Shown in pieces: positions 24,401 through 34,489 of a DNA stretch of 64,000 bases. The stretch is from Effrenium voratum. Taxonomy: Eukaryota; Sar; Dinophyceae; Suessiales; Symbiodiniaceae. The translations under genes and the position numbers were made by a program. Each line of letters begins with the position of its first letter. The first letter of the stretch is position 1. The stretch spans positions 18,501 to 82,500 of the forward strand of contig CAUJNA010000536.1 in the NCBI GenBank assembly GCA_963377175.1, read 5' to 3'. The notes beneath the pieces are model-generated. The model did not search any database, was not told the origin of the DNA, and saw only the letters and a list, made by a program, of their open reading frames with translations.

Positions 24401-27400
24401 TGGGCGGTGGGCGTTGAGTCGAGCTCCCAGGCTCGAGCCGCCGAAATTTTCGGGGGGATTTGGAGGGGGGCGGGGTGCGTCACCCTGTTGTGAAATATTT
24501 GGGGTCAATATGAATTCTAAGGGCGGCTCAAAACAATGACCACACCACAAGGATGTGTCTGTTTTCGAGGGGACCCCCTTTTGGTTGGTTTTGAAGGGAC
24601 ACCAAAAGGAACAAGCCCTATTTTGGGATCCCCCTAAGAATACACACCCACAAGCTCTAGACCAAACATGGGTTGAGCGACCTAGAAGCTGCCATTCTTA
24701 TCCCGTTGCGGCCATGACGAACACGCTAGTAGTAGCCTGCGTCAGGTGGAGGCCGGGGTCTGGAGCGCTATCCTCTTGTGCTTCTTCCCTGTGCTGCGGC
24801 TGCTCAAGTTGCTGAGGCCTAAATGGGTTTGGACACTTTTCTCTTGGTTTTCCGAAAAAAAGCGGACCAACAGCGGGTTCCCTCAAACAAGTTACAACCA
24901 AATGTGTAGCGACCAGACCTTTGGCCCACTTTAAAGGGAAGGAGGTTGTTTGAAACAGCCATTTTGGAAGTTTCCGCAAAGAAGGGTAGGTGGGGTACCT
25001 CAGTGTGCACAGGGTTCCAGTATCCTGAGTGATGCAGGATGCTGTCCCCCATTAGCTGCATCTGACGGTCTCTGTGGGGGCACACTTTTGGACCCCTGTG
25101 AATAGGGGGTTTCCTTAGATGCAACTCTATTGGACGTCGTTTTGAGGCTTCGGGGCTTGTTTCAAAGGAACGTCAAGGTAATTTCCACCCTATGAATTCA
25201 TACTCGGGGACTCTTGGGACATCATTTGGGGGTGTGGGGGTTCCACACAGTTCATATGTGGGTTTTTCCCTTAACCCTTATCACATGCTTCACCAAATGG
25301 TGAGCCCAGTGTTTTTCTCCTTCAGCCTCAAACAAAAAGCTTGGTTTTCACCTGACATGGCAATGGGTCATAACCAATGCCTCCATTTTGGGGCGGAACA
25401 CCCATGTACCACCTATTTTGATGCTCACCAGGGGCACAGGGTTTTGACCCACAGCCACATGTCCAGTTCTCCGGGTTTTCAAAACCCGGTTTTGCACGGG
25501 TCCAACTCGCGCCCGCTTGTCCCCGTGCTTTTGGCGCGGCGGTCCCAACGAGGCGCTTCCAAACCTTCCAAGTGCTCCTCTCGGCCTGGTCCGCGGTCTT
25601 CGAAGCCCTGCCGATGCTGCGCCTCGTTTTTTGTTTTGTTTTTCTGCTTCGAAAGCCTGAGGGGGGGGGTTCTTGGAGCCAAAGGCGGGGCTTTGAAGGG
25701 GAAAGGATTCCTTACAATGGAGAAAGGGGTGCCCGGTGTGGAGTTTCCGCCGATGCTTTTGCTGCTGCGATTTCCGTACAGATGAGTCGGTGTAAAAATT
25801 ACTCATGTTTTTTTGGCACTTTTGGGATCTTCTCTCGAAGTCGTACATCTATCGTTTCGTTGAGAATTGCCAAAGGCATTGGAGCCAAAGGCGGGGCTTT
25901 GAAGGGGAAAGGACACAATGGATTTTTTGAGACCCCGCTTAGCGTAGAAAATTTCCCCTGGAACGCCACAGGAGATGAGGGGATTAGCAACTTCCTCCTC
26001 TTTCTCCAGACAACTTATTTAGTTTGTAGGTTGTAAGCATGGTTATAGGTCAGAACCCATGCCATTTACAACAACTATATATATATACATACATACATAT
26101 TATACATATATAACGATGGTTGCAAACAACTGACCGAATACCTTGAGCATCTTCAGCATCGTTTGCTTGTGCCGCCGTCAAGGAAAAGTGGCCAGCAACA
26201 CGTCGCTGCGATGCTTGATCAGGGTGTCGAATTTGCTAGACAGCATTGCCACATTTTGAGGGCGGTCGAGTTTGGAGGGATAGAGCAGCGCGTTTTGCAG
26301 TCCTTTTAGACTGACTCAGAACCAGCCACCTTAGTTATTCGCAACCATCAACCTCTCACAGGGAAACCCTTGCTTCTTGGATAGGATGTTTAGGGATATG
26401 TTCCGAGCCAAACAGCAGACACATGTTGTTGAGAGTTGTCTTGCCCCTTTTGGACAGCCAAAGCCAACAAGCACACCATTAATCCATTTTTTTGCCGCAA
26501 CAAATCTGGGTCAATATTTTTGGTATCACCTTACATCTTGCGGAAAGGAGAAAAGACAAGGTTGGTCTCCTGTTAGGGTTGATGGACTCGGACAATGGCC
26601 TGCACGTGGATTGGCAGGCAAGGGTGCATGTTTTGTTCTCTGAGTTTCTCTTGAAGCATAAAACAGAGGATAGCCAAGAGTTTTCAGAGAAGCAAATTCC
26701 CGATGCGAGGATCTACGTGTTGGCCGTGATCACCATGACCTTTGCCTCCCTGCTCTACGTCTGTGAGCCCAGGACCTTCGCCAACTTCACTTCACGCAGA
26801 GAGCTCGGTGTTTTGGAGTACGTATCTCCATTCCCCCTTGGTTGATCTGCCAGACTAGATCCCCCAGAAATGTGCCCTTTCTAACCCGTTTCTTTTTTGG
26901 TTGGGAGGGTTCCCCGACAAAAATAGACTACAGAAAAAGGGCACCCTTATTCCAACCTCACTGGAGGACCTAGCAGATCTCCAGTAGCTTGGATAGAAGG
27001 AAGGTAGGCACTTTTGTTTCAAGCAATCTTGTTTCAGGGGCCCAGTCCAATGAAAGGGCTTTCAGCTCCGGGGTCAGTACTTCCGGCTGGGGGTGGGGGG
27101 GTTTGATTCCAGTCCTACAGTGTGCTGCCCTTTGCTGTTTTTGTTTGTGCGGGTTTCCCTTCAAACTCCACCAACCCGAAAAAATGCGGGCCCCTGCTTT
27201 TCTCATGGCCGTCTGTTTTTGCCAGCAACAAGGGTGGCCAACCAGAAGAGGTCCTTGCACGAACAAACGAGCTTCGGAACTTGCCAAAGGTTGGGAGGGA
27301 GCAAACGCGTCTTCTCATTTTTGTATTTTTATTTTTATTTTTAAATAATGAAAGGAAGTGTTGGCCTCATCGCGGTTTGGATTGGTGGGGGGTTGAACCC

Positions 27401-30215
27401 CCCACCCTGGAACACCTCCAAACCACCGATTCGGCCACACCCCAAGCCACCGGGCCCCCAAACCACGCCGAAGATGATGATTTCCAGGTAGCCCTTGTCT
27501 TGCTGGCGTGATAGGCAGGAAATGAGGGAATGTACTCTGGGGTTGCCCAAGGAAGCCACAAGGGATGGTTGATAGGGGTCATTCCCATAGGTGTCCTTTT
27601 TGGTTGTTTTGATAGAAAAAGAGATGGCGATTCCTGGTTTACCTGGTGGTTGAATCATCTACCAGGGAAACCCATCTATTTCCCCTAAAAGGACACCTAT
27701 GGAGTCATTCCTTCTCCCTTTTTCTGAGCCAGTAAGTGGTTTGGGAGGAGCAACATCCCAGACTGGCCCACCGCGCTGTGGCTCACTGTGGTCTCCATGA
27801 CCGGCCTGGGCTATGGGGATCTCACCCCCCAGACCGCGCTGGGCAAGGCCTTTGTGCCCTTCGACGTGGGGAGGGACGTGGGGGGGGACACTGCATTCTC
27901 CACAAAATCTAGGGAGGTGGTTGGGGAGGTGGTTGTGGTTGGGGAGGTTTTGTTGGGGAGGTGGTTGGACTTTCCCATGCCCGTTTTGGAAACTGCTGGT
28001 TCTGGGGTTGAGTCAATAATCCGTTCGGCTCCCAAATGACCATGGGTAACTTTTCCCATTTAGTGGTTGAAGTATCATTATTTTAGTGGTTCTCCCCAAT
28101 GGTCGTCCCACGCAAAGGACCTTTTGATCAACTTCCAGGTGAGTCACGTCCTCAAAACCAGGGTAGATTAGATCCGGCTTTTCAATTCTTGAAGCATGGT
28201 TCTGGGTAGACCATTCTAACACCGGGTTTTGATTGTGACTCACGTGGTTGCCTTTTGTTTGCCTGTGTCCCCTTACCATCAGACCCCTGTTCTGAGAAGC
28301 AAAAGGAAGCCATTGCGTTCCAAATCTCCTTCTGACACACACCCTTCGGCCCTTTTTGGTGGTCTCCAGCACCAGCTTTTGGGACGCAAGGTGAGTTTCC
28401 TTTGATACTGTGGATGGTTGCGAAATCCGTTTCGCACCACCGTTCACAGACCCTGGAATGATGATTTCCCTGTAAATACTAACAAACAATGGTTTTCAGT
28501 ACTTTCAAAGTGGTGCGAAATGGATTTCGCAACCATCCACAGTAGGGGTGATGCTGCAAGTGGGAAGCATAGGGAGCGTCGCAGGCCGAGGGCTTCTGAA
28601 AGTGAAAGAACTCCCGGTTGATCCTTTACATCCAGCTGCCTTCCGTCTCATCTGCTCGCCCGAAGGTGTGCCACATTCGCTTCTAAATCAGCGGTCAACG
28701 TTAGAACCCAGTGGATTTATAGGGTTTCAACGCAGTGGGTTCCCGTTTGAACGGGTTGCACGATGACTCAAAATCAACAAGTTCACTTCTCTTGGGTTTC
28801 TATCCTGCTCCGAAGTGACTCAACCAGTCACTCACAAAGACTTTGTTACGACTTTTTTTCGCTTGCGGCGTCTTTTTGGAAGCTCGCTCGGTTCGAGCGA
28901 CTCAGGTCCATTCTGATCATCGCGAGCCTCCTGTATCTCACCGCATGCCCGAAGCCGACTTTTTGAACCTTTTGGTTTCCCTGATTTGGTCCGTATTTTG
29001 TCAAGGCTCCAAACAAGGTGATCGCCTTCTAGTTTCAAGGTCCGTTGCTGTGGTGAGGTGGGCATGGGTCAATTGAAACCACCAGCGGACCGCAGGGTTT
29101 GGTCCATGTTTCCACTTACCAGGGCAACCCATTGGGGTACATAGTTTTGACCCACAGCCAAATGATTCATTTCCTCAACCACGTTCTTTTTTCTCAGGAT
29201 GATTCCCTCCTTAGCCCTTAAAGGTGAGCTTATTTATACTGGTCAGGTATCTTTGAACCTTCTGGTTTCCCTGATTTGGTCCGAATTTTAGTCAAGGCTC
29301 CAAATAAGGTGATCATCATTTGTTTGAAGGTCCGGTTGCCGTGGGTGAGGTATCTGTCCATCCCGCAGGTTTGGTCCATGTTTCCAGGTTTTGGTTTTGG
29401 TTCCATTTCGGGTGAGGTATCTGTCCATCCCACAGCCAGGTATTTGTCCGCGTTGAGTCAAGGCTCCAAAAGGTGATCATAGGGCATCTCATTTTGACCC
29501 ACGAGGTATCTGTCCATCCCCTTCGGCATCTTGGGCAGCGCGTTCACCTTGGCCTGGGGCCAGAGGAGCGCGGTGCTGGCCGTGCGGAAGCTGCGGAAGC
29601 ATCTGGCCAACCATGGCTTCACGGCCAAGGACCTGTTTCCAATACGGAAAGCCAGCAGAAACCGATGGAACCCTATGGAAGCCTATGGAAACCTATGGAA
29701 ACCTATGGAAACCGATGGAAACCGATGGAACCAATGGTGTCCAATACAATTGTAAAGCATTCTACAAGAGGATTGGCCCACCTGAGATGGAAGGAGGCCT
29801 CCTTCTGGTTGTACATGATGCTCCTTTTGTCGCCCCCCAAAATGGCAAGGGTTTCATTTTGGTCACCTGTTTCACACAGGTACCCTCACAAAAAAACAAA
29901 AACAAAAAACAATTAACACAGCCATTTTTTGGTGTTTTCGTTTTTCCCCAACTCCAGGATGTGCCGAAACTCTTGAAGCATTTCGACTTGAATCACGATA
30001 GCGAGATTTCGCTGGTGGAGTTTCGTACGATGATGAACCATGTGATGATCGGTTTGAGAGACAAGGAGGTCATCGAGCTCTTCCAATCTTTGGACTTCGA
30101 GCAGCAGGGGGTCATCGCGGCATCATCTTTCCTCTCAATGATCTTTCCCAGGGCCTATGAGGAGGAGATGTATCAGGTGCCCATCATCACTAGAAAGCCT
30201 CGCTTGCTGGTGTGA
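18369..30215 (+). CDS. voltage-gated K+-type channel with EF-hand
   Basis: At least 14 exons. The N-terminal part is polar with a coiled-coil-like helix (exons 18369 to 22671). Then come a tentative S1 (22949), S2 (23338-23415), S3 (24308-24406), S4 with few charges (24746-24816), the S4-S5 region (25553-25618), S5 (26710-26772), the pore (27748-27855), S6 split over 28906-28932 and 29506-29629, and an EF-hand exon from 29958. The filter is SMTGLGYGDLTPQ, close to the K+ channel TxGYGD signature but with an extra-Gly GLGYGD form. S6 joins as ASLLYLSIPFGILGSAF. The EF loop DLNHDSEISLVEF has all Ca2+-ligand positions; a second loop is degenerate. TGA at 30213 ends the last open frame, but a GT donor at 30177 leaves open further exons. 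Likely role: membrane K+ conductance tuned by voltage and Ca2+. Confidence 0.85.
19278..19356 (+). CDS. channel 2, coiled-coil-like exon
   Basis: CAG acceptor; reads IEGMDLVVRRLDRLESTL and QAAFGKME with Leu/Ile at heptad-like positions; GC donor at 19357. Phase fits the next exon. Confidence 0.6.
19479..19566 (+). repeat. intron-type element, family D
   Basis: Family D ends are GGGTGTGTCTTTTT and AAAAAGACACACCC, with GGTTTCAAGGGAAACC-type cores. Clean copies: 23180-23278, 24552-24650, 61652-61757, 62009-62112 and 63364-63471. Partial ones lie near 19360, 23033, 35640, 39775, 43070, 45985, 51365, 53655, 58518 and 63605. This is the commonest family in the window. Confidence 0.7.
20499..20622 (+). 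repeat. intron-type element, family B, copy 3
   Basis: ACTGTGGATGAACGAAATTC to GATTTCGTCCACCCACAG; inner AAGCCCTGGAATGAAGATTC. Lies in the intron before channel exon 20672. Confidence 0.8.
20672..20733 (+). CDS. channel 2, exon 3
   Basis: Long T-tract and CCAG acceptor; reads EKMASCPGEAKLLEVLRTFH plus two bases of a Glu codon completed by the next exon; GT donor at 20734. Confidence 0.65.
20785..21040. repeat. 11-bp minisatellite (ATTTTCATGGA)n
   Basis: About 250 bases of imperfect 11-bp units (ATTTTCATGGA/G) in the intron right after channel exon 3. The period is about one helical turn. Confidence 0.85.
21205..21255 (+). repeat. 3' half of a family C element
   Basis: TTTACCAGGGCCATCTATTT and AAAAGGTCACCTA match the right half of family C; the left half is missing. 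Confidence 0.6.
21789..21936 (+). CDS. channel 2, exon 4
   Basis: TTTCAG acceptor; reads TLEETLDSLRRSSASEAL, AEATERKPPEVSPRFAEL and PRSPGFGAEASAP; GT donor at 21937. Polar N-terminal cytosolic region. Confidence 0.65.
22448..22671 (+). CDS. channel 2, pre-S1 exon
   Basis: CTGACAG acceptor; reads DDNSRGSERTSHWSSDSL and then LKRQIWACLEDRDSSYTAW, the conserved stretch just before S1 in Kv-like channels (compare IWxxLExPxSSxxA). The last codon is split; GT donor at 22672. Confidence 0.75.
22949..22990 (+). CDS. channel 2, tentative S1 exon
   Basis: After a GAG acceptor the frame completes the split Trp and reads NCLILLSVLLSLHH, a hydrophobic run of S1 type. Its 3' limit is unclear and the run is shorter than usual, so part of S1 may lie in an unseen microexon. 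Confidence 0.35.
23180..23278 (+). repeat. intron-type element, family D
   Basis: GTGGGCGTGTCTTGTAGGAA to AAAAAGACACGCCCAT, ends in inverted repeat, with GGTTTCCCTTTAGAACCAC near the middle. Sits 50-60 bases before the S2 exon. Confidence 0.8.
23331..23415 (+). CDS. channel 2, S2 exon
   Basis: Reads ASNLHEKDFVGYLDLGFD and LVFALDLLV, an S2 helix with acidic residues at usual places; GT donor at 23416. The acceptor is AAG at 23330 or CAG at 23337. Confidence 0.8.
24308..24406 (+). CDS. channel 2, S3 exon
   Basis: GAG acceptor; continues S2 as VRLLAWPTMSHFCLDAYN and IIDLSVVPSLMIRWA. The NIIDL core is the S3 signature. Donor GT at 24407; a GC donor at 24432 would add a few residues. Confidence 0.8.
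24552..24650 (+). repeat. intron-type element, family D
   Basis: GATGTGTCTGTTTTCGAGGG to CCCCCTAAGAATACACACCC in the S3-S4 intron. Confidence 0.7.
24746..24816 (+). CDS. channel 2, S4 exon
   Basis: CAG acceptor; VEAGVWSAILLCFFPVLRLL then KLL and a split Arg; GC donor at 24817. Only Arg, Lys and the following Arg-Arg are basic, fewer than in a classical S4. Confidence 0.75.
25365..25476 (+). repeat. intron-type element, A/E-like
   Basis: AATGGGTCATAACCAATGCC to GTTTTGACCCACAGCCAC, with GCACAGGG in place of the usual ACCAGGG core. Ends form the same inverted repeat as family A. Confidence 0.6.
25553..25618 (+). CDS. channel 2, S4-S5 exon
   Basis: GAG acceptor; RFQTFQVLLSAWSAVFEALP and M plus a split Leu; GC donor at 25619. 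Matches the S4-S5 linker of K+ channel relatives (FQxLLxAxxxxxEALPxL). Confidence 0.75.
26065..26115. repeat. AT/ATAC simple repeat
   Basis: TATATATATATACATACATA and neighbours in the S4-S5 to S5 intron. Confidence 0.85.
26710..26772 (+). CDS. channel 2, S5 exon
   Basis: GAG acceptor; IYVLAVITMTFASLLYVCEP plus split Arg. The donor that keeps the frame and gives the expected EPRSNIP junction is GA at 26773; a GTGAGC at 26763 would break the frame. Confidence 0.75.
27587..27703 (+). repeat. intron-type element, family C, copy 1
   Basis: ATAGGTGTCCTTTTTGGTTG to AAAAGGACACCTATGG, flanked by GTCATTCC at 27579-27586 and 27704-27711, an 8-bp target-site duplication. It ends 44 bases before the pore exon. 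Confidence 0.85.
27748..27855 (+). CDS. channel 2, pore exon
   Basis: GAG acceptor; SNIPDWPTALWLTVVSMTGL then GYGDLTPQTALGKAF. The T-G-L-G-Y-G-D filter marks a K+-type pore. The GC donor at 27856 keeps the frame into S6. Confidence 0.9.
28408..28544 (+). repeat. intron-type element, family B, copy 4 (best copy)
   Basis: CTGTGGATGGTTGCGAAATC at the left pairs with GATTTCGCAACCATCCACAG at the right over about 28 bases; inner CCCTGGAATGATGATTTCCC. The most intact member of the family. Confidence 0.9.
28906..28932 (+). CDS. channel 2, S6 microexon (27 bases)
   Basis: CAG acceptor, then V/SILIIASL and a split Leu; GT donor (GTATCT) at 28933. Needed to join GKAFV to the YLSIPFG of the next exon. 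Confidence 0.7.
29062..29162 (+). repeat. intron-type element, family A, copy 3
   Basis: GGCATGGGTCAATTGAAACC to AGTTTTGACCCACAGCCA in the intron that splits S6. On either side (28965-29020 and 29245-29315) lies a direct repeat with TGGTTTCCCTGATTTGGTCC and AGTCAAGGCTCCAAA. Confidence 0.8.
29345..29520. repeat. threefold copy of the S6b exon start
   Basis: AGGTATCTGTCCATCCC occurs at about 29348, 29415 and 29504. Only the last begins the real exon; the first two lie in the intron, so the splice acceptor and first exon bases are duplicated upstream. Confidence 0.85.
29506..29629 (+). CDS. channel 2, distal S6 and linker exon
   Basis: GAG acceptor; YLSIPFGILGSAFTLAWGQR, then SAVLAVRKLRKHLANHGF and TAK. 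A GA donor at 29630 joins to DVPKLL of the EF-hand exon in frame. Confidence 0.8.
29656..29736. repeat. 10-bp minisatellite (GGAAACCTAT)n
   Basis: About eight units right after the S6b exon. The same unit family forms the array at 62579-62755. Confidence 0.85.
29958..30215 (+). CDS. channel 2, EF-hand exon
   Basis: CTCCAG acceptor; DVPKLLKHFDLNHDSEISLV, then EFRTMMNHVMIGLRDKEV and so on to MYQ. First loop has D1, N3, D5, E7 and E12; the second (DFEQQGVIAASSF) lacks the ligands. The frame stops at TGA 30213, or splices at GT 30177. Confidence 0.85.
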   Translation, partial: DVPKLLKHFDLNHDSEISLVEFRTMMNHVMIGLRDKEVIELFQSLDFEQQGVIAASSFLSMIFPRAYEEEMYQVPIITRKPRLLV

Positions 30216-30859
30216 TTCCGAGTTGACTCAAGCTTATGGCTATGGGCCAAAGAAGAGCGGTAGGTGACCAATTTGCGGCAGGCCCGCTCACTCGTTCCTG
30301 GCCCTGCCTCCTGGGTCCACAAACTGGCGTGCTCAAAACGTTTCGTGAGGGGTGCTTCTCTCGAAAGCGCCAGGTCAAGGGTAATTTTGAGGATTTTGAA
30401 CGGCACCAGTATTTTATTTTGGAGCCAATGCAATCTGCATGGTGCTCTCGTGAATTGATGAGAGACATCGCTTTGCTGTCCTGGACAGACCCGGCCAGGG
30501 CGGGGTTTGAAGTTTCACTATGCCCAAGGCATTGTGCGGAAGAGGAGTGGTGGGCTATGCATGTGTGAAAAAGGATGCCGCGTTGTAGCATGAGAGAAAG
30601 GGATGAGAGCAAGCATTGCGAATGGGGACATGACTCAAAATGACCAAAGTTTTTTGCTATGACAGAGGGCCAGACATGTCGCAAAGCAGGCTGAATTTCA
30701 AGTTCAAAAGCTACCCGGTTTGGGTCCAACGGAACCCTTCCCGTCCCATTCTTGCGCTTCCCGGCCGACACCTTGGTTTTTTTTAAAGCTTTTTGGGTTT
30801 TCCGTTTCGCCCCAGAAAAAACAGGTCACTTTTAGCAGGGAATCAGACACCGGACAGCC

Positions 30860-30951
30860 CAGTTCAACCAAACCCGAGCGGCTTCGAAGAGACCTCGGCA
30901 GTGAAACTCGGAGCTTTCCGAGATCTTTTTGCGGGTCTTCAAGACAGGGGA
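30860..30951 (+). CDS. possible exon, PSGFEETSAVKLGAFRDLF
   Basis: A protein-like plus frame (SGFEETSAVKLGAFRDLFAG, LQDR). It could be a further C-terminal exon of channel 2 or an early exon of the helicase gene. Confidence 0.35.
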
Positions 30952-31260
30952 CCGCATGGGTGTTAGGGGACCTCCAAAGTGGCTGGTAAGGGTTACCAAA
31001 AACGGCAGGGCCGTGAATGAAAACGGATGTGGATGCTTCCCATCCAAATCCTTTAAAGGGAAACGAGGATCTTTTGTGCCAAGGTCCCAAAAAAGGCCAT
31101 ATTTCAGACAACCGTATGCGTGTCCTAAATTGGGGCACCCCAAAAAAGAGGTTGGTCTCTTTTTGGCTTCCCTTTATACCAAAGGTACCACCTCAGAAAC
31201 TGATAGACCCCCCGAATGGAACCCGCTAGGTTTTCAGCCTGGCCCATCCTTTCCCTTCAG

Positions 31261-31334
31261 GCGAAGCCTCAGGTGAAGCCGAAGGAGCGATCGGGAGATC
31301 GGGAGATGGGCGAAAGTCTGACTGGAGGCTCCAG
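31261..31334 (+). CDS. possible charged exon
   Basis: TTCAG acceptor; AKPQVKPKERSGDREMGESL and TGGS, GT donor at 31335. Good splice signals and codon bias; gene assignment open. Confidence 0.45.
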
Positions 31335-31959
31335 GTTCTTTTGGGTCAAAGTGTTTCCCAGGGGGTTCAGTTACCACCATCAAAAAGAGTGGTTGGGTTA
31401 ATAGAACCATCATTCTTTGCCTCAGGATTGTCAGCATCTAAATTGGGTCCCCTTGGGCCATTCTTGCAATGCGGGTTGAACATTACATTTTGTGGTGTTG
31501 GGAAGTTTTTTTTGGAAAACCTGTCGGGGGGTTTTGAGGATGGGCAACCAGCTCTGACGCCCCTTTTGATCCGGGCAGGACGAGGGGCCCTTCTTGAGGG
31601 GTGAGACGACTTGTTTTGAGTGGCCGGAGGAAAGTGGAGCGAGCTCTTATCAGCGTCCTCTTAATTGGCGGTTTGGATTTGTGGCTTGGGATTTGAACCC
31701 CCAGTTCCTTTTGAAGCCAAATGAAGATAGCCCCGAACGTCCAAATTATCAAGCCAAACCACCAGGTAGTGGAAAGCTGATCTGACACTTTTTCAAGTCC
31801 TTGCCGTTTTCCTCCAATGCCAAACCCCCCCAAAACCTGTGATACCGCTGACGGGAAGAGGGGTTGGCTGGGAGGTGTAGCCTGAGTGCAGCAAGACGGA
31901 AAGATGAACAAACGGCCCCATTCAAAGATGTCATTCACATGGGGTCATGTCATGTTCAA

Positions 31960-32290
31960 AATGGCTGAACCAAGCATCGTTTGAAATGAACACACATGAT
32001 TGACACCTTCGAACATGATGTAAACAATGGTCCATTTTGACGGGACACATGAGAACAACATGCCATTGACACTGGTGGATTCAAGGAGTGTTCACAGGTT
32101 CTGGCGTGTTGCTCCTTTTTCCCAGTCGCACCTTCTTGTTTGACAAGAGCTGGTGGCTTGGCTTCCTTGCCACACTTGTAGAATGACACCCGATTTTCCA
32201 TGTTGGCTGTGGTGCCTTTCCGGGCTGTTTTTCAGACTTGGGCATGCAGCATGGGCAACCGCAATATTATTATTATTTTTTTGGGGGGGA
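31960..32290. other. intergenic or intronic stretch
   Basis: No exon or element copy recognised; ends in a short GT run at 32300-32312. Confidence 0.4.
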
Positions 32291-32573
32291 GGAAGGGTGT
32301 GTGTGTGTGTGTGCTACTTGTTTTTCTTCTTTTTTTTTTCTTCTGAGACCGCTGTTTATATTTGTTTTTTTCTCCGACCATGTCTTAGGCCCCCCACTAC
32401 TGGGCGGTTTGTTTTGGTGGTTTGGGGATTTGGAATTGAACTTTTGGTGCGCAAATGAGAAACCAACCTTCTCGCTCCAAACCACCCTCAATCCAATTGA
32501 GGTGACTGAAGGAGCGGCCACGCGCAAGTGACCCTGTTTCGCTTTCCCCAAAGTTTCGGTCGATCGATTCGAC

Positions 32574-32690
32574 ATGGGAGGAGCCCAAGAGGCCAAAACC
32601 GCCGAAGGCTCCGAAGCCGCCGAAAGCGGCGGCGCAGACAGGCGGGCTTCGGAGATGGGTTCGCAGGGAACAGGAGATGGGTTTATTTCT
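32574..32690 (+). CDS. possible first exon of the helicase gene
   Basis: GC-rich island; one frame starts with ATG (MGGAQEAKTAEGSEAAESGG), another gives a Lys/Pro-rich string (PKRPKPPKAPKPPKAAAQ). Both are low complexity, so the frame is undecided. Confidence 0.3.
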
Positions 32691-32871
32691 GTTTAATTTT
32701 TTTTCAGGGGAGGGGGCCCACCAAAATTTTGGTGTTTTTCCCGTTGGTTTCCATTTTTCTCCACCAAAAAGGGGGGGGGACCAGGCAAGCCACCCATGCG
32801 CCTTTTTTTGCGTCAGGCCATGGACGACTCGAAACGGTTTCTTGGCATCCAACCCTTCAAAGCTCAATACC

Positions 32872-32980
32872 ATAAGCGTCCTTTTTAGGTTAGTTTGATT
32901 AAAAATAGACGGGTTCCACTGGTTTAGGTGGGGCTTCTTCCATCTACCAGGGCCATCTAGTTTTCCAAAAGGCCACCTAT
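32872..32980 (+). repeat. intron-type element, family C, copy 2
   Basis: AGCGTCCTTTTTAGGTTAG to AAAAGGCCACCTAT, flanked by a perfect 10-bp duplication GCTCAATACC at 32862-32871 and 32981-32990. Confidence 0.9.
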
Positions 32981-33661
32981 GCTCAATACCCTACGGTTGC
33001 ACATCAGACACGTTCCGGGCTGTATTCACTTCCCCCTGAGTTTGGTTGTCCACTTCGAGCGTGCCGTGGGAAGCGATCTTGCGCCGAGTGAATGTCGCGT
33101 GCGGATCCGGAGTTGGCCGAAAACTGTTGAGACGTCATAGCTTCTTGCCACAGGTGGCGTTAGGGACTGGAGCGAAACCTGGAAGTTGTTTTTGGGACCC
33201 TAGGGTTCAAAGACATCTTCCGAGAAAACCCGATCTAGACGAAGAGGATTCCTTAGGTAAGCAAAAACGGTGGTCATATGAAGCCCCATGAAAACCAAAT
33301 GGCGGCTTGAACTGGGCAGATGTTGTTTTTTCGGGGAATGCGACCTGCGGGTGCGAATCGAAGCCCATGGGGCCCATGGCAGGAAAAGCGCAGAGTTTGG
33401 ACGAGGCCTTGGGAACCCGCTGGCATTCAGGTCGCTTTGGGCACCGATTTGGAGAAACGAAAAGCCCAAGGCCTTGGTTTCAGGTCTACGTGGTTCGGAT
33501 TGGTTTGGGACATTTGGAGTTGAAGGCTCTTGTGAACGGGAATCGCGAAAGCTTCCAAGCCACGATGCTGAAGCAGATGCTTTGTGGAGACTGGACATAT
33601 TGCGAAGAGTGGCGGCTGCAAGACTGGTTTGGGTTTGGGCCATGCGGATTTTCCGAGAGCT

Positions 33662-33741
33662 CGACTGAACGAGGACGACGACGACGAGCTCTTCGACGTC
33701 GAGGAGTTGGAGGGTGAAGAGGAGGTCGCGTGGCGTCCGCG
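33662..33741 (+). CDS. acidic exon, possible helicase N-terminus
   Basis: Reads ARLNEDDDDELFDVEELEGE and EEVAWRP; GT donor near 33742. Strongly acidic. Confidence 0.45.
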
Positions 33742-34219
33742 GTGGGTGGAGACCGAGTTTTGTTGCCGCAGGTCTCTGACTCCTCCGAGGAAGGCGGGTG
33801 GGAAGCAGGGAAGGAAGACATTCTATTGTTGACCCCATACTAATCAGCCAACCAGTTTATTCGTAGAAGGGTGGTTTTTGGCCCCTCCAAAAGTGATTCC
33901 TCACCATTCACCCAGGGACATTTCCCTATTAATAAACCGGGTCAACATTAGAGGTAACTCTTCGATTTCTTTCCAGGCATCCTTCCTTTTGGCAAAAACG
34001 TACCCTCTCTCCCACTATCATGTCACGTCCCGTGCAAGAGGAACCTGATCTTCCAGTATGCCACCCCTGCCATGCTGGGTGGAAGGGTAAGAGATCGAGC
34101 TCCTGCCGGAGCCAAAGTTTGGTTGACCTTGAGAGGAGCCATCCAGAAATGAGGTTTCCCTGGGAAGGACACATCTCAGACCAAGAGGCGAGCAAGAGCG
34201 GTGTGTGCTTGTTCTGCAG

Positions 34220-34270
34220 AAGACGCCGCCGATGAAGATGACGAGGAGGAGGCAATTCTCTTTGAGCCAT
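34220..34270 (+). CDS. acidic exon, possible helicase N-terminus
   Basis: TGCAG acceptor; EDAADEDDEEEAILFEP; donor GTGAGA at 34271. Both signals are strong. Confidence 0.5.
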
Positions 34271-34489
34271 GTGAGAGGGAGCCCAGGTCATTCCAGTTGC
34301 AATTGGCGATCAGCTGGTTTTGGAGGGTTGGTCCCATGGCAGACGGGTATGTGTCAAAATGGTGGTTCGTCAAGCCTCCAAAACAAGAGACACCTAAATG
34401 GAGCTCACGCGCAGTTTGCCTGGGAACCCGTGGGAGCTCTACAGATGCCTCAGGCGCGACAGATGGTGCAGCGGGCCAACATTTTGTGT

